Of a stretch of DNA of 64,000 nucleotides, positions 39,166-47,816 are shown one piece after another. The notes below the pieces were generated by a model. It made no database searches and had not been told where the DNA came from. It worked only from the letters and a program-made list of their open reading frames with translations. The DNA comes from a virus, in IMG/VR virus record IMGVR_UViG_3300043570_002836, positions 32,512-96,511 of that record. One strand, given 5' to 3'. How positions within the stretch are numbered: the stretch's first letter is position 1; each line of letters starts with the position of its first letter. Made by a program: the position numbers and the translations under genes.

Positions 39166-39792
39166 ATGAAGACTACGATTTTAATCACTGAACAACAAAA
39201 AAGACGACTTATCATTGAATCATTGAATGATGAGGTAAATGATAATGTAACAGAAAATGTGTCGTTATTTAAAAAAATAGCACAATTTTCGTCTGATGAA
39301 TTTTCTAATAATCTTGGTTTCCTAATAACTTGGGGAGCGGGTATTGGTGGTTTCATGGGACCTGTTAATAGTTTCTTATCTGGTCAGTATCCTAATTTAA
39401 GTGAAACCGATACAAGTCTAATTTTATTAGGTGTTCTTGGTACTATTTTTATGAATGGTAAAGATTTAATTTTTGACGTTATTAATAAGATTAAGGAGAA
39501 TGGTTTAACTAAAGAATTTAAAACTACGTTGGGAAAAGCTAAAGACTTAAAAACAACATTTACATCATTCTTAAAATCAATTGACGTTAATGTTGGTAGT
39601 ATTATGACTATGTTATCATACGCGTTTATGATACCTTCATTAGGACCAATTATTCACTTTATACAATCGGGTAGTGTTAGTCATGATGACATTAAATTAT
39701 TTATCGCGTCGTTAGGGATGTCAAAGTTTATTACGTTGTCTACTAAAACTTTAAGTGTTTTTATTAAAAAATTAATGGATAAATTGAAATAG
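39166..39792 (+). CDS. Tagged membrane protein (tag type 2)
   Basis: A 208-residue protein starting MKTTILITEQQKRRLIIES, a looser version of the tag with I-I-E at the cut site. After an acidic linker it shows several hydrophobic helices (LGFLITWGAGIGGFMGPVNS; SLILLGVLGTIFM; IMTMLSYAFMIPSLGPIIHF). The chosen start is eight codons inside a longer frame because TATTTATATT ends just before it. Together with the tagged 46.4 kb protein it suggests that membrane-active proteins are among the tagged set. Confidence 0.65.
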   Translation: MKTTILITEQQKRRLIIESLNDEVNDNVTENVSLFKKIAQFSSDEFSNNLGFLITWGAGIGGFMGPVNSFLSGQYPNLSETDTSLILLGVLGTIFMNGKDLIFDVINKIKENGLTKEFKTTLGKAKDLKTTFTSFLKSIDVNVGSIMTMLSYAFMIPSLGPIIHFIQSGSVSHDDIKLFIASLGMSKFITLSTKTLSVFIKKLMDKLK

Positions 39793-40794
39793 TTACACGT
39801 TTTGTAATAATGTGTTGATTACTGTTTCTTGGTCTCTTTGATTTAGTGTGTGAATATCAGGATGGGTTTCGAACCAATTTCTAATTACAGATTCCAACGG
39901 AATTCGTCTTACTTTAGATAATCTTTTAAAACCTTTAACTTGGGCCTTTATTTCATATGGTTTTGTATAATAATGTAATGATTCCTCACTTTTTTCATCA
40001 TCTTCAAAATCATATTCACCTGTAGTATATTGATTGTAATGTTCTAATTCATGGGCAATTAAATCATTTAACTCACCAATAATATCATACATCATTTTTT
40101 TAATGTCCCCATTAGGGTTATACACAATAAGAACTTCAATGGTGTCTTCGTGTTTAACATAATTACCATTAACTAAAAATGTTTTCACATCTTCATTAGG
40201 TCTAATCACAAGTTCAACTGTAATATTTTTAGGACCATTAATGAATTCATATGTCATATCATCACTAATGTCTTCAGGTAAGGCATATTCCCCATCACCT
40301 TTGGTTTTTAATACTTTAACAATATCTTTTACAATTGTTCTAATTGCGTGTCTATTCATTTTACCTTCTAATAAATTATTAACTTCATCAGTAACCACAT
40401 CAATGTTTTCAATATTAACAATTCCATCAAATCCAATTCTACTTTTTAAAACTCCTTCAATATCATGTTTGATAACATTAATCATTTGTCTTGAAAAAAG
40501 TCGTATAATGTTGTTAAATTGGTCATAATCCAATATAGTTTTAATTTGTTTTAACCGACTTAAATAATCAACATCACCACCAACAATTGAAATATTCAGA
40601 TAGATTACGGGCATCCAATCACCAACAACTATCTTGTTTTTAATGTCAATAATCTCATCAACAACATAATTAATGTGTCCCTCCATTTTTTTAGTGGAAT
40701 ATGAATCATCAAAAGTAAGTCCGTCATATCCAAAGGTATTATTCTTTAATATTCGACTTATAAAACTTATATTGTATTGGTCTTCTTGTGACAT
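39793..40794 (-). CDS. Putative zinc metalloprotease (HELEH)
   Basis: A 333-residue protein with an HExxH motif (AHELEHYNQY; His248-Glu249-x-x-His252) in a helix preceded by a hydrophobic stretch (IIGELNDLI), and a downstream acidic/Tyr-rich segment. The N-terminal ~235 residues are beta-rich and unrecognised (VPVIYLNISIVGG, VELVIRPNEDVKTFLV). Metalloprotease or peptidase-like domain is likely; the third ligand is uncertain. It has TATTTATAAG upstream and is a single-gene unit converging on the 39.8 kb gene. Confidence 0.7.
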   Translation of the reverse strand: MSQEDQYNISFISRILKNNTFGYDGLTFDDSYSTKKMEGHINYVVDEIIDIKNKIVVGDWMPVIYLNISIVGGDVDYLSRLKQIKTILDYDQFNNIIRLFSRQMINVIKHDIEGVLKSRIGFDGIVNIENIDVVTDEVNNLLEGKMNRHAIRTIVKDIVKVLKTKGDGEYALPEDISDDMTYEFINGPKNITVELVIRPNEDVKTFLVNGNYVKHEDTIEVLIVYNPNGDIKKMMYDIIGELNDLIAHELEHYNQYTTGEYDFEDDEKSEESLHYYTKPYEIKAQVKGFKRLSKVRRIPLESVIRNWFETHPDIHTLNQRDQETVINTLLQNV

Positions 40795-40917
40795 TTTAAC
40801 TCTTTATATACTTATAAATATATTTTATTTTTCATTTGTGAACTTAATAAATATTTTGAAAAATAAAATTATAGATAAAGGTACAAAAAAATACATTAAA
40901 TGTTTAAAAATATTGAC

Positions 40918-41343
40918 ATGGAATTACTAAATACTCACCCAATAAAAAAGTCAGACCTAGGTTTTCACGGAAATCTATTCGGGGGGAAATTACTTGCTTG
41001 GTTAGACGCATCAGCCGTTGCTTACGCAATGCAATTGTGTGATACACCAAGAATGGTTACAGTGTCGATTGATAAATGTGTTTTTGAAAAACCCTCAAAG
41101 GAGGGTCAATTATTAAAGATTTTTGGGTGGCCGTCAGCTATCGGAACAACCTCAGTAACATTATATATTGAAGCTCGAGCTCACAATGTTAGGACTGGTA
41201 AACAATTTATAGTCTTAAAAACACATACTAAATTTGTTTATATTGATGAAGATGGTGCTCCGTTACCGTTGAAGGATAAGTCAATCAAACGAATTAATGA
41301 TATGATTGAATTAAATAAATTAGAAACTGAAGATTCTATATAA
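40918..41343 (+). CDS. Acyl-CoA thioesterase (hotdog fold, YciA-like)
   Basis: A 141-residue hotdog protein. It has the family features DLGFHGNLFGGKLLAWLDASAV (about residues 12-32, with the N-terminal Asn/Gly loop and active-site Asp), VTVSIDKCVFEKPSKEGQ, and a late VYIDEDGAPLPL. Such enzymes hydrolyse acyl-CoA. A phage-borne copy is unusual and may alter host lipid or acyl pools. The start at 40918 (MELLNTHPI) is preferred over one six codons upstream. The stop overlaps the convergent gene by 8 bases. Confidence 0.88.
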   Translation: MELLNTHPIKKSDLGFHGNLFGGKLLAWLDASAVAYAMQLCDTPRMVTVSIDKCVFEKPSKEGQLLKIFGWPSAIGTTSVTLYIEARAHNVRTGKQFIVLKTHTKFVYIDEDGAPLPLKDKSIKRINDMIELNKLETEDSI

Positions 41344-42535
41344 ATTGAATAGAAACTTTTAGATTCCCATCACCTTTAATTACTCTGTGGTATACACCTT
41401 CAGGGATGATGTATTGTTTACCAACTTCAAGTTGTTTAGGTAATTCATTATCTATTTGGATTCCCCAACCATTACCTTCAATAATTGTAATTAATCGGTC
41501 TTCTCTATCTCTATGCCATTTAAACTCGTCTGAGTTAGTTTGTTCACTAAAAACTCGTACTTTATTATCACCCTCTTTAATTTCGTCAAACGGTAATTCC
41601 TCGGTTTTAGATTTTTTGTTTTTAAATAACTTTAAAAGAAATAAAAACACAGTTCCTCCAGGTAATAAGAATATTCCAGCCATACCAACTTTTACCATGG
41701 TTCTTTTAAAAACACCTTTAAGTTCGTTACCAATTTTTTCACGTTCTTCTTTACTAATTGGTTCATCACTATTAACTAATTTCGTTAAATTAGAATACGC
41801 ACTTTTAGCATCATCACCTGAATTTTTCAATTCTTCTAAGAATGTTTTTTTAATTGATGAACTATGTTTGGTAAAAAAATTTTTTACTTTGTTCTCAGAT
41901 AACTCAGTAGATATTTGAGCAATTTCATTAATGTTATTATCCATTTCCTCAACATCAGTGTATAATGAATACGCAACAAAATCACTATTTTGAATCATAC
42001 GAGTTAACACTCTATTAAGTGTTTTTTCTGCGGCATCTCTTAAATCATCGTCGTTAGGGTCTTTAATATATAGAGTAATAATTACTCTTACTGAAATATC
42101 CTCACCCCTACTCCAATTTGTGTTTTCGGGTTTAACGTATTCAACCACAAATTTAGATTCTTCCGAATCATAACCCGACAAATATTCTTGCAACTCAGTT
42201 TTAAATTTTTCAGCGGATGATACTAAAGAATCAAATATTTCAGGAACAATGGTATTAAAAAATAATTGAGTATTATACTCGTTGAACAATTGTACAAATC
42301 TACAGGTTTCACGTAATATTGAGCCAAATTTTTCATTTAGACCACCTTCACTATTAAATGTGTTAATATATACCTCAAAAGTATCTTTACTATTGTAGAT
42401 ATTGTATTTTAATGAAACTAACTCAACTTCAGGAGTTTTCTCAAAAGTTATATCATACTGTTTTTTTAACCGTATTAGTGTTACTTGAATAAACTTTTCA
42501 AAATTTGTTTTAACTTTTAATTCTCTTTCGTTCAT
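41336..42535 (-). CDS. Hypothetical membrane protein with C-terminal cupin domain
   Basis: A 399-residue protein. Residues ~1-270 are helical and acidic without a named family. A single membrane helix with GIFLLPGGTVFLFLLKLF lies near residues ~283-305. The last ~75 residues form a small cupin (FKWHRDREDRLITIIEGNGW, then QYIIPEGVYHRVIKGDG) with His positions compatible with a metal site. It follows the tagged Cys-rich gene by one base on the same strand. Function unknown. Confidence 0.65.
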   Translation of the reverse strand: MNERELKVKTNFEKFIQVTLIRLKKQYDITFEKTPEVELVSLKYNIYNSKDTFEVYINTFNSEGGLNEKFGSILRETCRFVQLFNEYNTQLFFNTIVPEIFDSLVSSAEKFKTELQEYLSGYDSEESKFVVEYVKPENTNWSRGEDISVRVIITLYIKDPNDDDLRDAAEKTLNRVLTRMIQNSDFVAYSLYTDVEEMDNNINEIAQISTELSENKVKNFFTKHSSSIKKTFLEELKNSGDDAKSAYSNLTKLVNSDEPISKEEREKIGNELKGVFKRTMVKVGMAGIFLLPGGTVFLFLLKLFKNKKSKTEELPFDEIKEGDNKVRVFSEQTNSDEFKWHRDREDRLITIIEGNGWGIQIDNELPKQLEVGKQYIIPEGVYHRVIKGDGNLKVSIQFI

Positions 42536-42536
42536 A

Positions 42537-43529
42537 TTACCAATTTCTTGATGATTTTAGTCCCAATTTTTTTGCGTATCTCCCGACATTACAACTCCAA
42601 TATCCTGCCATAGTTCTATCTTTCTTTTGGTCACAATTATGTCTCGCTCTAAATGATTTGGCTCTATCTTTATTACCATTTTTAACTCTTAAATTGGGGT
42701 CACCAAATGTAACCTTTTTTACGGTACCTTTAGGAGTTTTAACATAAACTGCGAATTTTTTTGGTCCACCTGGTGTTCTAAATGGACTACCTAATTTAAC
42801 ATTTTTACCACGGTGTAATGCCTCACTAATTAATTCCTCCAAATCCTCTTCATACATTGGAGCGTCCAAATAAATTTCTTCACCACTTTCAAGGATTACT
42901 TTTTTTCCTAAGTCAGATTCAACAATCCAACTGTCTTCATCATTTAATGATATTAAATTTTCATTATATAGTCTTCTAACTTCATTAATTATTCTAAAAT
43001 AATTTTCAGAATAAACTCTAAATACATTATCAGATAATGATATGTTATTATCTAAATGATATTTTAATTCGTTTGATATTTTAATATTTTCAGTTAACTT
43101 CATTGGTGTCTTTTTACCCCATTTTTTACCTTTACCTTTTGTCCCACATGCGGATGGTGTTGGTCTACAAGCAGGATATTTTGCTCTATCCTCACCGTCA
43201 CTTCTACCACATGATTTACACGTTTTTTTACCGTTAGAGTCGGTACGACAGGTATTACAATCAACCCATCCTTGTGATTTGCCTTTACCTCCTTGTCTTG
43301 AAAACCATCCGTGTAATCCTGATTTATTTTCTTTTGAGTAATCAGTTTTAGTTCCTTCATCAATTTCGGTTTCCTCTTTCCAAATTTTACCTTGTCGACA
43401 TTTAACTACCGCACCTGAGGCGTATGCCGATGGCCAAACATCGTACTTTTGTTTTGCCAATCTTGTACATCTATCATCCTTTTTTTTAGCTTCTAATAGT
43501 ATCTCATGAATTATTGTTTTAATATTCAT
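42537..43529 (-). CDS. Tagged Cys-rich phage virion-type protein
   Basis: A 330-residue protein. The start chosen (MNIKTIIHEILLEAKKK) gives a tag-like helix ending L-L-E; a frame 10 codons longer exists but overlaps a TATTTAT box. Residues ~20-50 carry DRCTRLAKQKYDVWPSAYAS, a motif recurrent in phage proteins. Then comes a Gly/Lys/Cys-rich segment (GKSQGWVDCNTCRTD, KTCKSCGRSDGEDRAKYPAC, SACGTKGKGKKWGK) with several Cys pairs, perhaps a zinc knuckle. The C-terminus has a Lys/Arg-rich part with FRARHNCDQKKD and NVGRYAKKLGLK. Inferred virion protein. Confidence 0.65.
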   Translation of the reverse strand: MNIKTIIHEILLEAKKKDDRCTRLAKQKYDVWPSAYASGAVVKCRQGKIWKEETEIDEGTKTDYSKENKSGLHGWFSRQGGKGKSQGWVDCNTCRTDSNGKKTCKSCGRSDGEDRAKYPACRPTPSACGTKGKGKKWGKKTPMKLTENIKISNELKYHLDNNISLSDNVFRVYSENYFRIINEVRRLYNENLISLNDEDSWIVESDLGKKVILESGEEIYLDAPMYEEDLEELISEALHRGKNVKLGSPFRTPGGPKKFAVYVKTPKGTVKKVTFGDPNLRVKNGNKDRAKSFRARHNCDQKKDRTMAGYWSCNVGRYAKKLGLKSSRNW

Positions 43530-43571
43530 AAATATCTTTTTTATTTTAATAAATATCACTATATTTGAGAT

Positions 43572-43976
43572 ATGAAAGAAAAAACGTTATATATTCTTAG
43601 GGGTATACCAGGTGCGGGTAAAACCACATTGGCAAAGTCTATTGGTGCGGTTCATTTTGAAGCTGATATGTACTTTATGGTTGGTAAGGAATATAAATTT
43701 GATGTTACCAAATTAAAACAAGCACACGCTTGGTGTCAAGACCAAGTTAGAATCTCAATGAAGAACTCTGATAACAAAATTGGGGATTTAAGAATTGCAG
43801 TGTCCAACACATTCACACAAGAGTGGGAAATGGAACCGTATGTCGAAATGGCGAAAGAATACGGATTTAAAGTTTTCACACTTATTGTTGAAAATCGTCA
43901 CGGGGGTGTTAATCAACACGAAGTACCTGAAGACAAAATTGAATTAATGAAAAACCGTTTTGAAGTAAAATTATGA
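43572..43976 (+). CDS. P-loop kinase (AAA_33/PNK-like)
   Basis: A 134-residue P-loop protein with Walker A LRGIPGAGKTTLA (about 9-21), an aspartate-bearing strand VHFEADMYF, and a later VFTLIVENRH. It resembles zeta-toxin or polynucleotide-kinase-type kinases that phosphorylate nucleic acid ends, nucleotides or sugars. A kinase of this size could supply the 5'-phosphate needed by the RNA ligase, but the substrate is unproven. A TATATTTG host-type box lies about 6 bases before the start. It overlaps the next gene by 4 bases. Confidence 0.8.
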   Translation: MKEKTLYILRGIPGAGKTTLAKSIGAVHFEADMYFMVGKEYKFDVTKLKQAHAWCQDQVRISMKNSDNKIGDLRIAVSNTFTQEWEMEPYVEMAKEYGFKVFTLIVENRHGGVNQHEVPEDKIELMKNRFEVKL

Positions 43977-44191
43977 AAATGTTCCGAAGATTGTTAAGTT
44001 CAGTACTACTTGTTGCAAGAATAATAGTAATGTTTAAATTTATAATGTTATCGTGGTTAACTATCTTTTATCCCACAGATTACCCATCGTCAGTATTAAC
44101 TTGGTGGGTTTACTATATGATATTCGATATGTGGATGATATTAATGTTACCGTCTGATGAAATTATCCCTGACGATGAAGATGAAGACTAA
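43973..44191 (+). CDS. Small membrane protein
   Basis: A 72-residue protein with two hydrophobic segments (LSSVLLVARIIVMFKFIML and VLTWWVYYMIFDMWMILMLP) and an acidic tail (DEIIPDDEDED). Translationally coupled to the P-loop kinase by a 4-base overlap. Function unknown. Confidence 0.6.
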   Translation: MKMFRRLLSSVLLVARIIVMFKFIMLSWLTIFYPTDYPSSVLTWWVYYMIFDMWMILMLPSDEIIPDDEDED

Positions 44192-44192
44192 T

Positions 44193-44414
44193 TTATTTAG
44201 AAAATTTTCGAAAGTAGAAATACAATCCAAAAAATAGTCCCGATATACAATACAAAACGAAGTTTGCGTAGAATAAACTTCCTGTTAAGACTATCAGATA
44301 GTATTGTACAATGTCGAAACCAAATGGATTGAAGAACATTGCCAACATAAGGAACTTTATTGAAAGGTTTCCTAAAAATATTTGTTTCCATGTTTTGATT
44401 CTGCTCATAATCAT
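44193..44414 (-). CDS. Small membrane protein
   Basis: A 73-residue protein with two membrane helices (LMLAMFFNPFGFDIVQYYLI and FYANFVLYCISGLFFGLYFY). A second frame of the same length runs in the same interval, but the one chosen has the typical FFNPFGFD segment of a known small phage/Bacteroidota membrane protein type. It converges on the previous gene with one base between stops. Frame choice is a judgement. Confidence 0.5.
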   Translation of the reverse strand: MIMSRIKTWKQIFLGNLSIKFLMLAMFFNPFGFDIVQYYLIVLTGSLFYANFVLYCISGLFFGLYFYFRKFSK

Positions 44415-44527
44415 CCATATGTGTTAATTTAACTTTTATGTAATAAATAATTACGAAATTTAATATAAATTAATTGTTGAGTTATTTTGATTTATACTAA
44501 TATTTATTATTATAAATAAGCAAAAGT

Positions 44528-45034
44528 ATGAAAAAATATATAATTAACGAAAATAAACTTCGTACCGCGATACGTCAACATCTTCTTGAGCAAGAGTCAA
44601 CACAAGAACCTAAAGAAGAACAAAAAAGATGTTTAACAACTAATACGGTTAACTTGGATGAAATCGTTGGATTAAATGATGGATTTAAAAATTACACTTC
44701 AAAACTTTATAAAAGAAGTGGTGGAATTAGTGGTATGGTTGATGCCTTGGACATATTAAGAACTTTAAGGTTACATCCTGATGTTAGTGATTCAGGTGAA
44801 CACTTATCTTATGATTTAATGAATCACTTAAACACATTCCGTGGTAAAAACTATATGGATGAAACAACTAGTAATTGTCACAGTGCTATGGATAAAGTTA
44901 TCGAACTTTATAAAGAAAACCAACATGGTGAAGAATTAGTTAAAGATATTGAGAAAGTATTAGCACACGCAGACCCGTCGTCAAGAGCTAAAGAATATTT
45001 AAAGAGATGTTTACAATTAGTAAAAGAAAAATAA
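44528..45034 (+). CDS. Tagged helical protein (tag type 2)
   Basis: A 168-residue protein starting MKKYIINENKLRTAIRQHLL then E, a tag-type helix ending L-L-E followed by a Gln/Glu-rich linker. The rest is helical with no family (SGGISGMVDALDILRTLRLH, then CHSAMDKVIELYKENQHGEE). A TATTTATTATT element lies about 25 bases upstream. Inferred late, head-associated protein. Confidence 0.65.
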   Translation: MKKYIINENKLRTAIRQHLLEQESTQEPKEEQKRCLTTNTVNLDEIVGLNDGFKNYTSKLYKRSGGISGMVDALDILRTLRLHPDVSDSGEHLSYDLMNHLNTFRGKNYMDETTSNCHSAMDKVIELYKENQHGEELVKDIEKVLAHADPSSRAKEYLKRCLQLVKEK

Positions 45035-45085
45035 CCCTCTTTACTGAGGACGTTTAGGACCGTTACTGTTATGGTAACAAACTAA

Positions 45086-45116
45086 GGGGAGGTTTCGCTA
45101 CCATCCCCTTTTTTTA
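45086..45116 (+). terminator. Terminator after the tagged 168-residue gene
   Basis: GGGGAGG and CCATCCCC pair around a TTTCGCTA loop, followed by T7. The preceding ~45 bases contain a small inverted repeat (GTTACTG/TGGTAAC). Confidence 0.8.
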
Positions 45117-45143
45117 TGCGAGATATTTATCAATAAAAACGTT

Positions 45144-45398
45144 ATGGAAAAAATTAAATGGTTCTTTACAGAAATCATAAACATCTATTCAACAAAAAAA
45201 TCATACTTTTCAAAAAAAAGGATTGAGTCAGGAATAGCGTTTGTGATTGCACAATGGGGTATGATTTTCTTTTTATTAGAAAAACATATAAATTTGTCAA
45301 TGGGTGAATTCTTATTATGGGCGGCGGCTGAGTTTGCGGTTGCTGGTTGGATGATTCACAAAATCCAAAAAGAAAAGAGTGATAACACACCTTCTTAA
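45144..45398 (+). CDS. Small membrane protein, holin candidate
   Basis: An 84-residue protein with a charged N-terminal helix (KKSYFSKKRIESG) and two closely spaced membrane helices (IAFVIAQWGMIFFLLEK; FLLWAAAEFAVAGWMIHKI), ending in a charged tail. Size, two helices and position in a late single-gene unit (TATTTATCA upstream) fit a holin, but this is not proof; it could be another small inner-membrane protein. Confidence 0.6.
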   Translation: MEKIKWFFTEIINIYSTKKSYFSKKRIESGIAFVIAQWGMIFFLLEKHINLSMGEFLLWAAAEFAVAGWMIHKIQKEKSDNTPS

Positions 45399-45400
45399 AC

Positions 45401-45430
45401 TAAAACCCCCCAAGTGATTGGGGGTTTTTA
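45401..45430. terminator. Bidirectional terminator
   Basis: AACCCCC and GGGGGTT pair around an 8-base loop, with T-rich sequence on both sides. Shared by the holin-like gene and the convergent tagged gene. Confidence 0.8.
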
Positions 45431-46447
45431 CTATGTTTTACCAAATCCAGCATTTAATCCAGTATTTACCACCCTACTTTGAATATCTCCTTTGACGTAT
45501 TCTTTGGCAACTTTTACAACAGGTTTAACCATAGGTTTAAGCACTTTAGCAACTGTCGTAACAGGTTTAACCATAGGTTTAACCACTTTAGCAACTTTCA
45601 TAACAGGTTTAATTTTACTAAATTCCACAAAAGTTTGTTCAATTCTGGTTAAAACACCACCAACACGATTAATTATCCCCAATAATGGGTTTAACAGACT
45701 TTTTAATGTAGGAACTTTATTTATTATCGCACTTATCGCTTGTCTAATTTGCAATATTACTTTAGAACCGTAACTACTAATTTTGGTTAAAAACAGTTTA
45801 AGATGACTCCACCAAGTTGTTTTAGACGCTTTTGTGAAGATGTTTATTAATTTAGTTTCACCTTTCAATATAGGTTTAAGAGCCCCCATTATTTTACCAC
45901 CAACACCTGCCAACAATAACCAAATTAAATCGTTAAGAAGGTTAAACCAATTAACGACCCCTTTTTGTACCCAAGAATAAATATCATAAGCAACTAATAA
46001 TCCCCAAGCAACCATATTTATTACGTGACCACCAAAGAGTGATATAACAATTTGTGCAATGCTTCCACCAACACCACTCATAGCATCTCTAAATCCATTC
46101 GCAACTTGTTCCAATGTTAAACCTTGAAAGGGATTTGGAAGCTTTTTAGCTTCACCTTTAGGTGCTGTACTTTTACATATAGTATTCGCGTTTTTATATA
46201 TATAGTCACCCGTCCCGTCAGTTGTATTAGACCAAGGTTTAACCAATTTTTTAGAGTAAGAACTTATTTCTTGTTGTGTCATTTGTCTAAACCCTATGGG
46301 ACATACACTTTGATTTTTACCAGAATTTTTCAAATTGGTCATCCAATCATTACTAATTTTGGGATTACTAATTTTGGGTTGTTCGGATATAACTTTTTTA
46401 ACTAGTCTAACCAAATCGGACTCGGTTAATCTTATTACTTTGCTCAT
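45431..46447 (-). CDS. Tagged membrane-active protein (tag type 1)
   Basis: A 338-residue protein starting SKVIRLTESDLVRLVKKVIS then E, nearly identical to the tags at 9.3 and 14.7 kb. Residues ~115-195 are hydrophobic (GSIAQIVISLFGGHVINMVA, then WGLLVAYDIYSWVQKG and LIWLLLAGVGG). The C-terminal third has three similar repeats of the type VAKVxKPMVKPV (about residues 280-325). TATTTATAG lies about 15 bases before the start. A packaged, membrane-active ejection protein is an attractive but unproven reading. Confidence 0.65.
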   Translation of the reverse strand: MSKVIRLTESDLVRLVKKVISEQPKISNPKISNDWMTNLKNSGKNQSVCPIGFRQMTQQEISSYSKKLVKPWSNTTDGTGDYIYKNANTICKSTAPKGEAKKLPNPFQGLTLEQVANGFRDAMSGVGGSIAQIVISLFGGHVINMVAWGLLVAYDIYSWVQKGVVNWFNLLNDLIWLLLAGVGGKIMGALKPILKGETKLINIFTKASKTTWWSHLKLFLTKISSYGSKVILQIRQAISAIINKVPTLKSLLNPLLGIINRVGGVLTRIEQTFVEFSKIKPVMKVAKVVKPMVKPVTTVAKVLKPMVKPVVKVAKEYVKGDIQSRVVNTGLNAGFGKT

Positions 46448-46480
46448 AAAATGTTTTTACTATAAATACATTAAAATGTG

Positions 46481-47005
46481 TTATAGTAAAAATTTAAGTA
46501 TTTTTTCTTTGATACCTGATTGTTTAATCCCTTCTTTCATTTTTTTAGTATGAACGAAGTTAGGTAATTTACTTAAATCCAAATCATCAATAGCTACCCA
46601 ATGTGTTACTTCAGGGTGGTTATTTAACCAAGTATTGATTTCTGACACTCTGTTACCTTCTAAATCAGACATGCGTTTAAGTACGGTGTCAGGTGTAACA
46701 TCAATAGGTGACTTAATCACACCGTATTCTTTAAACATATGTTGTAAGTCTACCAAGGTACAATGTAGTTTCCAATCTGAGGATACAACAATCTCAGCAT
46801 CAGTTAATTCCAATATTTCATTTAGAACTTTAACCGCTTTGGAGTTGAAGTTATCCATCTTGATATGTGCGGGAATTTTTGGGTCGTTAACATAACCCTG
46901 ACTTTCAGGATTGTTTAACTTCCATTTTTTAATCTTTTTCATGCGTCCACCCCACTCGGTAGATAAACACATAACACCATCGTTATCTAAAAATATTACT
47001 TTCAT
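46481..47005 (-). CDS. HAD-superfamily phosphatase (Swiss-army-knife RNA-repair type)
   Basis: A 174-residue HAD-fold protein. Motif I is FLDNDGVMC (Asp7, Asp9), motif II is IVVSSDWK (about residues 72-79), and the late acidic motif is WVAIDDLDL (about 139-147). This layout is that of the HAD domain found in multi-enzyme RNA-repair proteins. It may dephosphorylate RNA ends or nucleotides. The unusual DxN in place of DxD-x-T is noted. Gene 3 bases after the papain-like gene. Confidence 0.8.
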   Translation of the reverse strand: MKVIFLDNDGVMCLSTEWGGRMKKIKKWKLNNPESQGYVNDPKIPAHIKMDNFNSKAVKVLNEILELTDAEIVVSSDWKLHCTLVDLQHMFKEYGVIKSPIDVTPDTVLKRMSDLEGNRVSEINTWLNNHPEVTHWVAIDDLDLSKLPNFVHTKKMKEGIKQSGIKEKILKFLL

Positions 47006-47008
47006 AAG

Positions 47009-47491
47009 TTATATAATTTGGTATGCGAAATAAATTTCTTTTTTCAATTTTATTGAGTCTTCGTAATTACCTATAACCACACCATTCTTAATTGTGAACG
47101 CGTGACCTCTAACTAAGATGAAGAATGTTCCTTCAGGGTTTTTCTTAATGAATGTCCCAACAGTCATTTTTCTTTTAACTACCTCACCCTTCACTTTAAC
47201 ATCGTAACGTAAGTCTCCGCGAGTTTTACCAATTGGTTTAATTTTCTTGTAATTACAAGTATAACGAACCTCAGACAATTTATTTAATGTTGAGTACGTA
47301 CTATAAGTCCCTTGTCTTGGTTTTCTATCAAATTTCTCAGAGATTATCCCCCAAGCCTTGTCATAAGGTATGTCAAACGCTGATGCGAATGCTCTTACAA
47401 CACAATCATTTCTCTCCGCTTTAGCGATTGTTGATTCATCATAACCTTTAATCGCGTTAGATGTCATTTCGTATGGTACAGTTGTTTTCAT
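47009..47491 (-). CDS. Papain-like cysteine protease/peptidase fold protein
   Basis: A 160-residue protein with NDCVVRAFASAFDIPYDKAW (Cys near residue 30) and, about 95 residues on, FFILVRGHAFTIKNGVVIGN (His near residue 129), the Cys-His order of papain-like or C39-like peptidases. Similar phage proteins are common and uncharacterised. A TATCTTTG promoter-type box lies directly before the start, so it is probably expressed early with the HAD gene downstream. Confidence 0.7.
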   Translation of the reverse strand: MKTTVPYEMTSNAIKGYDESTIAKAERNDCVVRAFASAFDIPYDKAWGIISEKFDRKPRQGTYSTYSTLNKLSEVRYTCNYKKIKPIGKTRGDLRYDVKVKGEVVKRKMTVGTFIKKNPEGTFFILVRGHAFTIKNGVVIGNYEDSIKLKKEIYFAYQII

Positions 47492-47558
47492 ATATCAAAG
47501 ATACAAAAAAATCTTAAATTACCATAACCACGGAGATAACGTTTTCTAAAATTATCAA

Positions 47559-47762
47559 CTATTCAAAATCTTTATCTTTGATTTTTCTTTCTAATTCAAC
47601 AATTTGGGCAAAACCGCTCAATGCGAACAAAGCAGCACAAGCCCAAGCAACCATTTCCCACGTACTTTTAGTACTGAAATACGAGTTATAAAACGATGAT
47701 ATACCACCAACTAATAATGAGTATTTATTAATCACTGACATTACTTTTTCAAACTTTTTCAT
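47559..47762 (-). CDS. Small membrane protein
   Basis: A 67-residue protein with a central hydrophobic helix (WEMVAWACAALFALSGFAQI) and a weaker one before it (LVGGISSFYNSYF). The opening MKKFEKVMS resembles that of the 58.3 kb membrane protein. Function unknown. Confidence 0.55.
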   Translation of the reverse strand: MKKFEKVMSVINKYSLLVGGISSFYNSYFSTKSTWEMVAWACAALFALSGFAQIVELERKIKDKDFE

Positions 47763-47816
47763 AATTTTAAATTTTAGGTTTTGTGTGTTTTATACTTTGT
47801 ATTAATTTATCATATT

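Noticed and set aside
44197-44418. Alternative 73-residue frame at 44.2-44.4 kb
   Set aside because: The other frame has better membrane helices and a familiar FFNPFGFD segment; only one of the two is likely real.
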